From: a halophilic archaeon SHRA6
Lineage (GTDB): Archaea; Halobacteriota; Halobacteria; Halobacteriales; Haloferacaceae
Assembly: GCA_005239175.1 (NCBI GenBank)
Contig: SOPS01000001.1
Location: 992,001 to 1,056,000 of the forward strand
Direction of reading: 5' to 3'
Length of the DNA stretch: 64,000 nucleotides
The position numbers and the translations under genes are program-made. Below the pieces are notes generated by a model, which was not told the origin of the DNA, searched no databases, and saw only the letters and a list, made by a program, of their open reading frames with translations. How positions within the stretch are numbered: position 1 is the first letter of the stretch; each line of letters begins with the position of its first letter. This document shows, piece after piece, positions 8,629 to 17,707 of the stretch.

Positions 8629-9501
8629 ATGAAATGGAGTACAGACTGGGGGCTTCGTGGTCGCATGGCGATCACGATGTTCCTCCTTTTTGCGCTGTAC
8701 ATCGTCTTTCTCGGATTCCTCGTCGGTTCCGGGATGATTGGGATGACGGGTGCGATCGTGATCTTGGGATTGTTCTCGTTCGTCCAGTACTACTACAGCG
8801 ATCGTATCGCGCTCTACAGCATGGGGGCAAAAGAAGTCAGCCCAGAGGAACAGCCGGAGCTCCACCGAATGGTCGATCGGCTCTCCCAACAGGCTGACCT
8901 GCCGAAGCCGACGGTCGCGATCGCGAATACACCGGTTCCGAACGCCTTTGCGACCGGGCGGAATCAAAAGAATGCGACCGTTGCGGTCACGAGCGGGCTG
9001 ATGCAGACACTCAATCAAGAGGAACTCGAAGGCGTCCTCGCGCACGAACTCGCACATATCAAGAACCGTGACGTAATGGTGATGACGATCGCGTCGTTCC
9101 TCTCGTCGATCGCCTTCCTCATCGTCCGGTGGGGGTGGCTCTTTGCGGGCAACGACCGCAACGCGCCGCCGGTATGGGTGGCGATCGCCGTGTCGCTGCT
9201 CGTGTGGGTCGTCTCGTTCCTGCTCATTCGGCTCCTCAGCCGCTACCGCGAGTACGTCGCCGATCGCGGTGCTGCCGCAATCACCGGTAACCCCGCAGCA
9301 CTGGCATCTGCACTCATGTCGATCAACGGCCGGATGGACCGCGTGCCCCAGGAAGATCTCCGCGAACAGGCCGAGATGAACGCGTTCTTCATCTTCCCGA
9401 TCCGATCGGGCTTCATCGGCCGGATCGCAAGCACGCACCCGCCGATGGAAAAACGCATCGAGCGACTCCGCGAGATGGAACGCGAACTGGCGACGGCCTG
9501 A
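8629..9501 (+). CDS. htpX: HtpX family membrane zinc metalloprotease
   Basis: 290 residues. Two N-terminal membrane helices (about residues 12-55), a cytoplasmic HELAH zinc site at residues 139-143, then another pair of hydrophobic segments (about 155-195), and YREYVADRGAAAITG, which carries the third zinc ligand region. HtpX proteases degrade misfolded membrane proteins in membrane stress responses. ATG at 8629 is the family-like start; a much longer open frame upstream (to 8347) is antisense to the epimerase gene and not coding. The next gene is pspAB, the usual haloarchaeal partner. Confidence 0.92.
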   Translation: MKWSTDWGLRGRMAITMFLLFALYIVFLGFLVGSGMIGMTGAIVILGLFSFVQYYYSDRIALYSMGAKEVSPEEQPELHRMVDRLSQQADLPKPTVAIANTPVPNAFATGRNQKNATVAVTSGLMQTLNQEELEGVLAHELAHIKNRDVMVMTIASFLSSIAFLIVRWGWLFAGNDRNAPPVWVAIAVSLLVWVVSFLLIRLLSRYREYVADRGAAAITGNPAALASALMSINGRMDRVPQEDLREQAEMNAFFIFPIRSGFIGRIASTHPPMEKRIERLREMERELATA

Positions 9502-9552
9502 GCAAAAAATAGTCCGTCGCGCCTTTGTTTCTCGCCCGCGTACGTCATCACA

Positions 9553-10158
9553 ATGGGCGTGTTTGATACGATCCGGTCAGTACTCGGTGTCCGCGCGGAG
9601 GCAGATGCGACCCGCGAGGCGGACCCCGAGGACCTGTTCGGCATGTCGACGGCATATATGACGATGGAAGCCGATCTCGGCTACGAAAACGCTGGAGCGG
9701 CGGCGTTGTGTTTTTCCGCGGTCGATAGCACCGACTTCGGCGAGATGGTCGAGGAGGTCGAAGCGATCCTCGAGGCCGGCGAAGAAGAGACCGGCACGAC
9801 GTTTCGGAAACACCTCGATCATCACGGCTACAACTGGGTGATCCTCGAGGATTCCGACCCCGAGGACCTGCTGACGAGTATCCACTTCGCGGCGGACACG
9901 TTCATCGAAAAGGGGTACGGCTCGCGCTTGCTCGCAGCGGTCTTTGCGTTCGACAAGGGAGATCATCACGCTTACTGGATCTACTCGTTCCGCCGGGGGG
10001 CGTACTACCCATTCGTGCCGACCGGCTCCAGCACGCGCGACACAAAGACCGAATTCAAACTCCAATCCGTCCTCGACGGGGAGCTGGGAATCGAGTCCGA
10101 CGAAAGCTACTGGTACCCCTTGTGGCCCGATCGCGCGGGCGACTACCCGTGGGAGTGA
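9553..10158 (+). CDS. pspAB: PspA-associated protein PspAB
   Basis: 201 residues, mixed alpha/beta and acidic, starting MGVFDTIRSVLGVRAEAD. The sequence (EDLFGMSTAYMTMEADLGY, KGYGSRLLAAVFAF, AYWIYSFRRGAYYPF) fits the family annotated PspA-associated protein PspAB, and its place directly after htpX supports this. It is believed to work in envelope stress with HtpX and PspA-like proteins; the exact action is not known. Probably cotranscribed with htpX (51-base gap). Confidence 0.8.
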   Translation: MGVFDTIRSVLGVRAEADATREADPEDLFGMSTAYMTMEADLGYENAGAAALCFSAVDSTDFGEMVEEVEAILEAGEEETGTTFRKHLDHHGYNWVILEDSDPEDLLTSIHFAADTFIEKGYGSRLLAAVFAFDKGDHHAYWIYSFRRGAYYPFVPTGSSTRDTKTEFKLQSVLDGELGIESDESYWYPLWPDRAGDYPWE

Positions 10159-10302
10159 GCACCACCAGCAGTGACAATTCGTGCGAATAGATAGCATGAC
10201 GTACGGTCCCGTAGCGAACGTGTAGCTGACCGATAGCTACCAGCGCGGGCCAAAGAACGGACGATCGACCGGTGAAAATTTCACTTTCACTCTACAGTAA
10301 AC

Positions 10303-10312
10303 GATGCTTTAT
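10303..10312 (+). promoter_or_regulatory. likely TATA box for radA
   Basis: gctttatgta lies about 30 bases before the ATG at 10339. An imperfect palindrome gtgaaaatttcac lies further upstream at 10272-10284 in the BRE/regulator region. Assigned by spacing and composition only. Confidence 0.4.
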
Positions 10313-10338
10313 GTACGGTGCCGAATAAAGAAGAATAT

Positions 10339-11370
10339 ATGCCAGAAGACGATCTCGAATCCCTGCCAGGTGTTGGGCCCGCAACCGCTGATAAACTGAT
10401 CGAAAACGGCTACGATAGCTTCCAGAGCGTTGCAGTCGCCAGCCCCGGCGAACTGTCGAACAAGGCCGACATCGGCGACAGCACGGCTGCAGATATCATC
10501 AACGCTGCACGTGATACCGCCGATGTCGGTGGCTTCGAGACGGGCGCGGCCGTGCTCGAGCGCCGCGAACAGATCGGCAAGCTCTCCTGGCAGATCCCCG
10601 AGATCGACGAGATGCTCGGCGGCGGCTTAGAGACCCAGTCGATCACCGAGGTCTACGGCGAGTTCGGTTCCGGCAAATCGCAGGTCACCCACCAGATGGC
10701 GGTCAACGTCCAGCTACCGAAAGAACACGGTGGCCTTCGCGGATCGTGTATCTTTATCGACTCAGAGGATACCTTCCGCCCCGAGCGGATCGACGACATG
10801 GTTCGAGGCCTCGAAGACGAGCTGATCGAAGCCACGCTGGCCGACCGCGAAATCGAAGGCAGCATCGACAACGAGGAGACGATGACAGAACTCGTCGAGT
10901 CGTTCCTCGATCGCATCCACGTCGCGAAAGCGTTCAACTCCAACCACCAGATCCTCCTCGCCGAGAAGGCAAAAGAGCTCGCGGGCGAGCACGAAGAGAC
11001 CGAGTGGCCCGTCCGGATGGTCTGTGTCGACTCGCTGACCGCCCACTTCCGCGCGGAGTACGTCGGCCGGGGACAGTTGGCCGATCGCCAACAGAAACTG
11101 AACAAACACCTCCACGATCTAATGCGAATTGGGGATCTGTTCAACACGAGCATCCTCGTGACGAACCAGGTCGCGTCGAACCCTGATTCGTACTTCGGCG
11201 ATCCAACCCAGCCGATCGGCGGCAACATCCTCGGACACACCTCGACGTTCCGGATGTATCTCCGCAAGTCGAAGGGGAACAAACGGATCGTCCGACTCGT
11301 CGACGCTCCAAATCTCGCAGACGGTGAGGGCGTGATGCGGGTCGAAGGCGCTGGCTTGAAACCCGAGTAA
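10339..11370 (+). CDS. radA: DNA repair and recombination protein RadA
   Basis: 343 residues, the usual haloarchaeal length. N-terminal helix-hairpin-helix ([15 protein letters not shown]), then the RecA/Rad51 ATPase core with Walker A GEFGSGKS at about 107-114, Walker B-type [11 protein letters not shown] and the [16 protein letters not shown] loop 2 region. RadA forms nucleoprotein filaments on single-stranded DNA for homologous recombination. No intein is present, unlike in some haloarchaea. Start: the ATG at 10339 ([11 protein letters not shown]) fits the family better than the GTG at 10318. Confidence 0.96.
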   Translation: MPEDDLESLPGVGPATADKLIENGYDSFQSVAVASPGELSNKADIGDSTAADIINAARDTADVGGFETGAAVLERREQIGKLSWQIPEIDEMLGGGLETQSITEVYGEFGSGKSQVTHQMAVNVQLPKEHGGLRGSCIFIDSEDTFRPERIDDMVRGLEDELIEATLADREIEGSIDNEETMTELVESFLDRIHVAKAFNSNHQILLAEKAKELAGEHEETEWPVRMVCVDSLTAHFRAEYVGRGQLADRQQKLNKHLHDLMRIGDLFNTSILVTNQVASNPDSYFGDPTQPIGGNILGHTSTFRMYLRKSKGNKRIVRLVDAPNLADGEGVMRVEGAGLKPE

Positions 11371-11742
11371 CGATCGCTCACACGCGTTCGCGAGTCGAAC
11401 CCGAAACGACAGCCTGTTGATTTTTTGCGCGCACCCTTGAGACTGAGCAGCCGCGTCGAGTAAGAAAGTGATATAAATATAACATTACAGCTGTCAAATA
11501 GTCAGGCAACATTTGTCACTCATCTCGGCGAAACAGTACCTTATATTCATTGTACCCATCCTTATATGAGACGATCGTTGGGTTATACAATAGAAAATTT
11601 CTGTTCTTCAACGATTACCCTTATATGTATCGCTTCCATGAGCTACAGGTGTGATAGAGCACACAAACATGATGCAGAAACGCAAATTACCGTGTGATTG
11701 TCCAGAGAATAGTAAAGCTAGCAGTCGTATTGAGGTGATCGT
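11371..11742 (+). other. AT-rich promoter region upstream of amt
   Basis: About 370 bases without a gene. It is AT-rich compared with its flanks and has two similar boxes, ccttatatga near 11560 and cccttatatg near 11619, that look like archaeal TATA boxes, and a near-palindrome agaaaatttct near 11591. It ends in gaggtgat at 11732-11739, matching the anti-Shine-Dalgarno end of 16S rRNA, three bases before the amt ATG. Nitrogen-dependent control of amt-glnK from here is likely by analogy with other archaea, but no known operator was identified. Confidence 0.5.
11732..11739 (+). promoter_or_regulatory. strong Shine-Dalgarno site of amt
   Basis: gaggtgat is complementary to the conserved 3' end of 16S rRNA over eight bases and lies just ahead of the ATG at 11743, fixing this start. 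Such a canonical site implies a leadered transcript, in contrast to htpX and radA. Confidence 0.6.
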
Positions 11743-13065
11743 ATGAGCGTCGCGATGCAGGTCGATCCGGCGGTGCTGGTCGAGGGGATCAACCTGATGT
11801 GGGTTGCACTCGTGTGCTTCCTCATCTTCTTCATGCACGCAGGCTTCGCGATGCTGGAGGCAGGACAGGTTCGGTCGAAGAACGTCGCAAACCAGCTGAC
11901 CAAGAACCTCCTGACGTGGAGTGTTGGGGTAATCGCGTACTTCTTTGTTGGCTTCGCGATCGAAGGGCTCGTCGGTGCGTACACCGGCGGTGGCTCGCTG
12001 GGGATCGGCGAGGCATTTGGTATCATCTCGCCTGAAAACGGAAACGACTGGATTGGCTGGCTCTTCGGTGCGGTGTTCGCAATGACCGCCGCGACGATCG
12101 TCTCCGGGGCGGTCGCCGGCCGCGCAAAGCTTCGTGCGTACGTGACGTACACAATCTTGCTTGCAGGCGTCATCTACCCAGTTGTCGTCGGCCTGACCTG
12201 GGCAGGTGGCTTCCTTGCCTCGTTCGGCTACTACGACTTCGCCGGCGGAATGATCGTCCACGGAATGGGCGGTATTGCTGGGCTCACCGCAGCATACGTG
12301 ATCGGTCCGCGCATGGGCCGGTACGCTGAGGACGGATCGACGAACGTTATTCCCGGCCACTCGATGACCTTCGCAGTCCTCGGGACGCTCATTCTCGCGT
12401 TCGGCTGGTACGGCTTCAACGTCGGGACGACCGCGACCGTCTTTGCGGTCGAGGGCGGGGAACTCGTCCTCGACGGCTACGCGGTCGTCGGCCGCGTTGC
12501 GTTTGCAACGACCGTTGGGATGGCTGCGGGTGCGATCGGCGCGGCAGCCGCGTCGCTGTACCTCTCTGGGAAGGTCGACACGCTGTACGTCGCCAATGGG
12601 ATCCTCGCCGGCCTCGTCGGCGTGACCGGAATCGCGGACGGGATCACCTGGTGGGGGACGATCGCGGTCGGACTCATCTGCGGGCTGCAGCTTCCGCTGG
12701 TCTTCGAGTTCGTCAGCGACAAGATGAAGATTGACGACGTCTGTGCGGTCTTCCCGGTCCACGGCACTGCTGGTGTGATCGGTGTTCTCGCGTTCCCGTT
12801 CGTTGCAGTAAGCGGGTTTTCGGTGTCGGTGCTCATTGAGCAGGTCGTCTTTGTTGCGGTTGTGACCGTCTGGACGGTTGCCGCGACCGCCGCAGTCTTC
12901 GGCGTGTTCAAGGCGATGGGACAGGCCCGTGTCTCCCCAGAGCACGAACGCGAGGGCCTCGACCTCTCCGAGCACGGCGTCGACACCTACCCCGAATTCG
13001 GCAAGCCGGAGACGGCCGCCGACGGTGGCTCTGTCCGTACTGACGGAGGTGAGGTCGATGAGTGA
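11743..13065 (+). CDS. amt: ammonium transporter (Amt/MEP/Rh family)
   Basis: 440 residues with about eleven membrane helices. Typical Amt motifs are present: [17 protein letters not shown] carrying the first pore histidine, [11 protein letters not shown], and [13 protein letters not shown] with the second conserved histidine region. It carries ammonium/ammonia across the membrane. The C-terminal tail after about residue 390 is charged and cytosolic, where GlnK binds. The last eight bases overlap glnK, so the two are translationally coupled, the standard arrangement for a PII-controlled transporter. Confidence 0.95.
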   Translation: MSVAMQVDPAVLVEGINLMWVALVCFLIFFMHAGFAMLEAGQVRSKNVANQLTKNLLTWSVGVIAYFFVGFAIEGLVGAYTGGGSLGIGEAFGIISPENGNDWIGWLFGAVFAMTAATIVSGAVAGRAKLRAYVTYTILLAGVIYPVVVGLTWAGGFLASFGYYDFAGGMIVHGMGGIAGLTAAYVIGPRMGRYAEDGSTNVIPGHSMTFAVLGTLILAFGWYGFNVGTTATVFAVEGGELVLDGYAVVGRVAFATTVGMAAGAIGAAAASLYLSGKVDTLYVANGILAGLVGVTGIADGITWWGTIAVGLICGLQLPLVFEFVSDKMKIDDVCAVFPVHGTAGVIGVLAFPFVAVSGFSVSVLIEQVVFVAVVTVWTVAATAAVFGVFKAMGQARVSPEHEREGLDLSEHGVDTYPEFGKPETAADGGSVRTDGGEVDE

Positions 13066-13414
13066 AGAAAGCGAAATCAAGATGATTACGACGATCATCC
13101 GCCCCGAAAAGCTCGGTGCGGTCAAACAGGCGCTCGCAGAGGCAGGCGCGCCCTCGCTGACGGTGACGAACGTCTCCGGGCGGGGCAGCCAGCCCGCGAA
13201 GAAAGGCAGCTGGCGCGGCGAGGAGTACACGGTCGACCTCCACCAGAAGGTCAAAATCGAGTGTGTGATCGCCGATGTGCCCGTCGGAGATGTCGTGGAT
13301 GCGATCCGCGAGGCCGCAAACACCGGCGAACCAGGCGATGGAAAGATCTTCGTCCTGCCCGTCGACGACGCGATCCAGGTCCGGACGGGTAAGACCGGCA
13401 CGGAGGCGGTGTAA
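13058..13414 (+). CDS. glnK: PII family nitrogen regulatory protein GlnK
   Basis: 118 residues. Contains the PII T-loop segment ([21 protein letters not shown]) with a tyrosine at the tip position, and the C-terminal signature [19 protein letters not shown]. GlnK senses ATP/ADP and 2-oxoglutarate and blocks Amt when nitrogen is plentiful. The start at 13058 follows a strong ggaggtga (13045-13052) within the end of amt. Its T-loop is slightly longer than in bacterial PII because of the lysine-rich AKKGS insert, which I know from archaeal GlnK proteins. Confidence 0.93.
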   Translation: MSEESEIKMITTIIRPEKLGAVKQALAEAGAPSLTVTNVSGRGSQPAKKGSWRGEEYTVDLHQKVKIECVIADVPVGDVVDAIREAANTGEPGDGKIFVLPVDDAIQVRTGKTGTEAV

Positions 13415-13490
13415 TCACGACGGCGCGCCTCACTCGCCGAGACTAACTGACTGTACAGCATCCCAAACGACCCGAAGTCGTCTATCATGC

Positions 13491-13511
13491 CTCCCGGTCG
13501 AATTCCGGGAG
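13491..13511 (+). terminator. GC-rich hairpin after glnK
   Basis: ctcccgg and ccgggag form a perfect 7-bp stem with a 7-base loop (tcgaatt), lying between the glnK stop and hemL. No T-tract follows, so it may be an RNA-processing or regulatory hairpin and not a terminator. Seen in sequence; function unknown. Confidence 0.25.
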
Positions 13512-13608
13512 CACCGTTCTCACCAGACACAGAGCGACAGCATCGGCTCGCAGAGGCTGTCGGCGACGCTCCAGAACGCCTTTCTCGTCGGCGATCGAAG
13601 CGTCGTGT

Positions 13609-14946
13609 ATGAATCACGATCGCTCCAGAGCGCTGTACGATCGAGCGCTCTCGGTGCTCGCAGGGGGGGTCAACTCCTCGGTTCGGGCGACGATGCCGTA
13701 CCCGTTTTTTATCAGCCGCGGTGACGGCGGACACGTCGTCGACGCTGACGGCAACCGCTACATCGACTACGTGATGGGCTACGGGCCGCTGTTGTACGGC
13801 CACGACGTCCCAGAACCGGTGCAGGCGGCGATCCAATCGCACGCCTCAGCGGGGCCGATGTACGGCGCACCGACCGAAATCGAGGTCGACCACGCCGAGT
13901 TCGTCGCCAGACACGTCCCGAGTGTCGAGATGATCCGATTCGTCAACTCGGGGACTGAGGCAACGGTGTCCGCGGTTCGGTTGGCTCGCGGCTACACCGA
14001 TCGCGACAAGATTGTCGTCATGCAGGGCGGCTACCACGGCGCACAGGAATCAACGCTCGTTGAGGGGACCCCAGAGAACCCCCACCCGAGCACTGCGGGA
14101 ATCCCAGAGAGTTTTGCACAGCACACCATTCCGGTGCCGTTCAACGACGAGGCGGCGATTCGGGAGGTATTCGAGAAACACGGCGCAGAGATCGCCGGTG
14201 TCCTCGTCGAGCCAATCCTCGCAAATATGGGAATCGTGATGCCCGTCGACGGCTACCACGAAACCCTCCGGGAGCTGTGTGACGACCACGGCGCGCTGTT
14301 GATTTTCGACGAGGTCATCACCGGCTTTCGGGTCGGTGGGCTCGGCTGTGCGCAGTCGAAATTCGGCGTGACGCCGGACGTGACGACGTTCGGGAAGATC
14401 ATCGGCGGGGGGTTCCCCGTCGGGGCGATCGGCGGCCGCGCAGAGATCATCGAACACTTCACCCCCTCGGGAGATGTCTTCCAGTCAGGGACGTTCTCCG
14501 GGCATCCGGTAACCATGGCTGCTGGCTTGGCGTACCTCGAATACGCCGCCGAACACGACGTCTACGAGCACATCAACGCCCTCGGCGATCGACTTCGCCG
14601 GGGGATTTCGGATATCGTCGCCGACCAGGCCCCAGAGTACACGGTGGTCGGGACCGACAGCATGTTCAAAACGATCTTCACCCGCGAGGGTCCCGACGAT
14701 CGCGACGGCCACTGTGCGGCCGGCTGTACACAGAATCCCGAGTGCCCACGCTACGGGCTCTGTCCGAAGACCGGCGCGGACGTGGCACGCGCAGAGACCG
14801 ATCGCTGGGAGCGGATTTTCTGGCAGGAGATGAAAGAGCAGGGAATTTTCCTCACTGCCAATCAGTTCGAATCGCAGTTCGTCTCCTACGCACACACAGA
14901 CGAAGACGTCGATCGGACGCTCGAAGCGTACAAAGAAGCAATCTGA
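13609..14946 (+). CDS. hemL: glutamate-1-semialdehyde 2,1-aminomutase
   Basis: 445 residues. Class III aminotransferase fold with the PLP lysine K263 in [18 protein letters not shown], and the [11 protein letters not shown] aspartate that binds the pyridine ring. Converts glutamate-1-semialdehyde to 5-aminolevulinate, the first dedicated tetrapyrrole precursor in the C5 pathway. Between residues 361 and 390 it carries four cysteines (369, 373, 379, 385), a potential metal site that bacterial enzymes lack; I recall it in other haloarchaeal HemL proteins. Followed by hemC, cobA and hemD, all co-directional with short gaps or overlaps. Confidence 0.95.
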   Translation: MNHDRSRALYDRALSVLAGGVNSSVRATMPYPFFISRGDGGHVVDADGNRYIDYVMGYGPLLYGHDVPEPVQAAIQSHASAGPMYGAPTEIEVDHAEFVARHVPSVEMIRFVNSGTEATVSAVRLARGYTDRDKIVVMQGGYHGAQESTLVEGTPENPHPSTAGIPESFAQHTIPVPFNDEAAIREVFEKHGAEIAGVLVEPILANMGIVMPVDGYHETLRELCDDHGALLIFDEVITGFRVGGLGCAQSKFGVTPDVTTFGKIIGGGFPVGAIGGRAEIIEHFTPSGDVFQSGTFSGHPVTMAAGLAYLEYAAEHDVYEHINALGDRLRRGISDIVADQAPEYTVVGTDSMFKTIFTREGPDDRDGHCAAGCTQNPECPRYGLCPKTGADVARAETDRWERIFWQEMKEQGIFLTANQFESQFVSYAHTDEDVDRTLEAYKEAI

Positions 14947-15024
14947 GCGGACAGAGATCACCAATACGTGTGCGGGCGATCGCGAACTGCAGGCCTTTTC
15001 CCTCCCGGTATCAGATCGTAGCGT

Positions 15025-16137
15025 ATGACCACAGACGCAGACAACGGCCTCCGCCTCGCGACGCGCGGCTCTGATCTCGCCCGCCGGCAGGCCGCAGGCG
15101 TCCAGTCGTCGCTGTCGACGCGACGGCGGACCGTGACGCTCACCGAGGTGTCGACCCGAGGCGACGAGATCCGCGACGAGCTTATCAGTCGGCTGGGCAA
15201 GACCGGGGCGTTCGTCCGATCGCTCGACGAGAAGGTGCTCTCTGGCGAACTCGATGCAGCGGTTCACTCGATGAAGGACATGCCGACGGAGATGCCAGAT
15301 GAGCTCGTCGTCGCCGGCGTTCCGGATCGTGCTCCCGCCGGAGACGTGCTTGTGACCCCCGACGGCACCACCCTCGATCGACTGCCACAGGGAGCGACCG
15401 TCGGCACCTCGTCGTTGCGCCGAACCGCCCAGCTGCTTGCAAACCGGGCGGATCTTGAGGTCGTGCCGCTTCGGGGCAACGTCGACACGCGAGTACAGAA
15501 GCTCCTCGCGCCGACCCTGCAGCGCGAACACGAGGCACGCTTGGAGGCCGACAGCGATCACACGGACGACGCCGAGTCCGAAGCCGAGGACAACGAGTTC
15601 GATCAGACCGCAGCGGAGTGGTTCCAGACGCTGTCAGAACTCGAACGGGAGGCACTCGGCCGGACTGTCGACACGGAACTCGACGCGATCGTCCTCGCAG
15701 AAGCTGGCCTCAAGCGACTGGGATTGCTCGATCAGTTGGAGACCGAGCGGCTCGATCGCCGCGAGTTCGTTCCCGCGCCCGGTCAGGGTGCGATCGCGGT
15801 TACCGCGACCGATCCTGAGACGATCGAGACGATCCGCAGTGGAATCGATCATCCACAGACACGGGTCGAGACAACCGTCGAGCGAACGGTGCTGTCTGAA
15901 CTTGGTGGGGGCTGTATCGCGCCGATCGGCGTAAGCGCGATTGTACAGGGCGAACACGTCCAGACTCACGCCAGAATTCTGTCGACGGACGGCACCGAAG
16001 AGGTGTCCGCGAGCGAGGATCTGGACGTGGAATCGCACCCTGAAGCGGCGGTGGCGTTCGCAAAACGGCTGCGGGCGGAGGGCGCGGCTGAATTGATCGA
16101 GGCAGCCACGAAAGAGGCCGAACGGGACGATGACTGA
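15025..16137 (+). CDS. hemC: hydroxymethylbilane synthase (porphobilinogen deaminase)
   Basis: 370 residues, longer than the usual 300-320. N-terminal LRLATRGSDLARRQA, catalytic-region AAVHSMKDMPTEMPD, GTSSLRRTAQL and PAPGQGAIAV, and Cys297 in LGGGCIAPIGV that would hold the dipyrromethane cofactor. It polymerises four porphobilinogens. The extra length is mostly an acidic insert at about residues 166-217 (EARLEADSDHTDDAESEAED and following), a plausible halophilic surface loop. Overlaps cobA by eight bases. Confidence 0.95.
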   Translation: MTTDADNGLRLATRGSDLARRQAAGVQSSLSTRRRTVTLTEVSTRGDEIRDELISRLGKTGAFVRSLDEKVLSGELDAAVHSMKDMPTEMPDELVVAGVPDRAPAGDVLVTPDGTTLDRLPQGATVGTSSLRRTAQLLANRADLEVVPLRGNVDTRVQKLLAPTLQREHEARLEADSDHTDDAESEAEDNEFDQTAAEWFQTLSELEREALGRTVDTELDAIVLAEAGLKRLGLLDQLETERLDRREFVPAPGQGAIAVTATDPETIETIRSGIDHPQTRVETTVERTVLSELGGGCIAPIGVSAIVQGEHVQTHARILSTDGTEEVSASEDLDVESHPEAAVAFAKRLRAEGAAELIEAATKEAERDDD

Positions 16138-16930
16138 GAACACGAAAGACGGCGACAGGAGTGCAGACGAATCAACGGGAATGGTCTATCTCGTCGGCAG
16201 CGGTCCGGGCGACCCAGATCTGCTAACAGTGAAAGCAAAACGACTGCTCGAGACCGCCGAGGTGGTCTTACACGACAAGCTTCCCGGCCCGGATATTATT
16301 GGGATGATTCCGGAGAGCAACCGCGAAGACGTGGGCAAGCGTGCCGGCGGCGAGTGGACGCCCCAAGAGTACACCAACCGCCGGCTCGTCGAACTCGCAA
16401 CGGCGGGTAAAACTGTCGTTCGGCTCAAGGGCGGTGACCCGTTCGTCTTCGGCCGCGGCGGCGAGGAGATGGAACACCTCGCCGAGAACGGCGTGCCCTT
16501 CGAGGTCGTGCCGGGAATCACCTCTGCGATCGCCGGTCCTGGAGTCGCGGGTATCCCGGTCACCCACCGCGATCACGTCTCGAGCGTCTCGTTCGTGACG
16601 GGCCATGAGGATCCCACGAAGAACGAGTCTGCGATCGACTGGGGAGCGCTCGCAGCGACCGGCGGGACGCTCGTCGTGTTGATGGGCGTGGGAAAGCTCC
16701 CGCTGTATACTGACGCACTCCTCGAGGCGGGGATGGCTCCCGAGACGCCGGTTGCACTCGTCGAGCGGGCGACCTGGCCGGACATGCGCGTCGCGACCGG
16801 AACGCTCGAATCGATCGTCGGTGTCCGCGACGAGGCGGGGATCGAACCGCCAGCAATCACCGTCATCGGCGAGGTTGCAGCCACGCGCGATCAGGTGCTC
16901 GAATTTCTTCAGAATGGGGAACAGCAATGA
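16130..16930 (+). CDS. cobA: uroporphyrinogen-III C-methyltransferase
   Basis: 266 residues. SAM-dependent tetrapyrrole methylase: VYLVGSGPGDPDLLTVKA near the N-terminus, VVRLKGGDPFVFGRGGEE, and VVPGITSAIAGPGVAGIPVTHR are the family signatures. Methylates uroporphyrinogen III at C2 and C7 to precorrin-2, leading to sirohaem, cobalamin and, in archaea, haem by the alternative route. The start at 16130 overlaps hemC and the stop overlaps hemD by four bases, so the three enzymes are coupled at the branch point. Confidence 0.94.
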   Translation: MTENTKDGDRSADESTGMVYLVGSGPGDPDLLTVKAKRLLETAEVVLHDKLPGPDIIGMIPESNREDVGKRAGGEWTPQEYTNRRLVELATAGKTVVRLKGGDPFVFGRGGEEMEHLAENGVPFEVVPGITSAIAGPGVAGIPVTHRDHVSSVSFVTGHEDPTKNESAIDWGALAATGGTLVVLMGVGKLPLYTDALLEAGMAPETPVALVERATWPDMRVATGTLESIVGVRDEAGIEPPAITVIGEVAATRDQVLEFLQNGEQQ

Positions 16931-17667
16931 CCGATCGCCCCCGCGTGGCTGTCTTCCGCCCAGACGACGAGCGGATTGACGCCGCAGTCAAGACGTTCGA
17001 ATCGCTCGGGGTCGACGCCGTCGCAGATCCGATGTTGGCGATCGAACCGACAGGGACGCTGCCGGGATCGGACGCCGAGTTCGTCGTCTTCACTAGCAAA
17101 ACCGGCGTGGAGCTGGTCGCCGAAGCCGGCTGGAATCCCGGCGACGCGACACTCTGTGTTATCGGCCCGAAGACCGCCGACGCGGCCCGTGCGGTGGGCT
17201 GGACCGTCGACGTTGTCCCCGAGACGTTCACCTCCGCAGGACTGGTCGAGGCACTGGCCGAGCAGATTCAGGGCGCACACGTCGAGGTTGCCCGCAGCGA
17301 CCACGGCAGCGACGTCCTGCTTGCGGGCCTCGACGACGCCGGTGCCAACGTGACCGAAACAGTGTTGTACCGGCTGTCGATCCCTGAGTCAGCAGGTCGA
17401 TCGATCGAACTCGCCGTGGCAGGCGACCTCGACGGCGCGGCATTCACTTCCTCGCTCACGGTTGAACACTTCCTCTCGGTCGCGGATCGAACCGACGACC
17501 GCGCGGCCGCGATCGCCGGGTTGGAGAATGCCGTCGTCGGCGCGATCGGGCCCCCGACTGCCGAAACCGCCGCGGCAGCTGGAATCGACGTGGATGTGGT
17601 TCCAGACGCGGCGACGTTCGACGCGCTGGCCGAGGCGGTTTCGAAGGCGATCACCGACGACGAATAA
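16927..17667 (+). CDS. hemD: uroporphyrinogen-III synthase
   Basis: 246 residues, poorly conserved family. The two-domain HemD pattern is visible: FVVFTSKTGVELV in domain 1, LLAGLDDAGANVTETVLYRLS in the interdomain link, AAFTSSLTVEHFL and VVGAIGPPTAETAAAAGIDVDVVP in domain 2. Cyclises and inverts ring D of hydroxymethylbilane to make uroporphyrinogen III. The C-terminal coding end is tandemly duplicated just past the stop (17632-17703). Convergent with mcm. Confidence 0.88.
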   Translation: MTDRPRVAVFRPDDERIDAAVKTFESLGVDAVADPMLAIEPTGTLPGSDAEFVVFTSKTGVELVAEAGWNPGDATLCVIGPKTADAARAVGWTVDVVPETFTSAGLVEALAEQIQGAHVEVARSDHGSDVLLAGLDDAGANVTETVLYRLSIPESAGRSIELAVAGDLDGAAFTSSLTVEHFLSVADRTDDRAAAIAGLENAVVGAIGPPTAETAAAAGIDVDVVPDAATFDALAEAVSKAITDDE

Positions 17668-17703
17668 GAGGCGGTTCCAAAAGCGATCACCGACCGAGAA
17701 TAG
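17632..17703 (+). repeat. 36-bp tandem duplication of the hemD 3' end
   Basis: Bases 17632-17667 (last eleven codons plus the TAA of hemD) are repeated at 17668-17703, where the second copy ends in TAG in the same register. By eye, 29 of 36 positions match. The copy is in frame and carries its own stop, so the duplication extended past the original stop or was read through before a stop arose. It sits in the 40 bases before the convergent mcm stop. Confidence 0.75.
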
Positions 17704-17707
17704 GCGG

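Noticed and set aside
8617-9438. 273-codon frame antisense to htpX
   Set aside because: Shadow frame without family resemblance; htpX itself is certain.
13491-13511. tRNA T-arm-like hairpin after glnK
   Set aside because: Loop tcgaatt is one base out of register with TTCGAAT and no acceptor or anticodon arm can be folded around it.
11608-13842. 744-codon open frame antisense to amt-glnK
   Set aside because: It is the shadow of a GC-rich gene with strong codon bias; no domain or acidic haloarchaeal composition.
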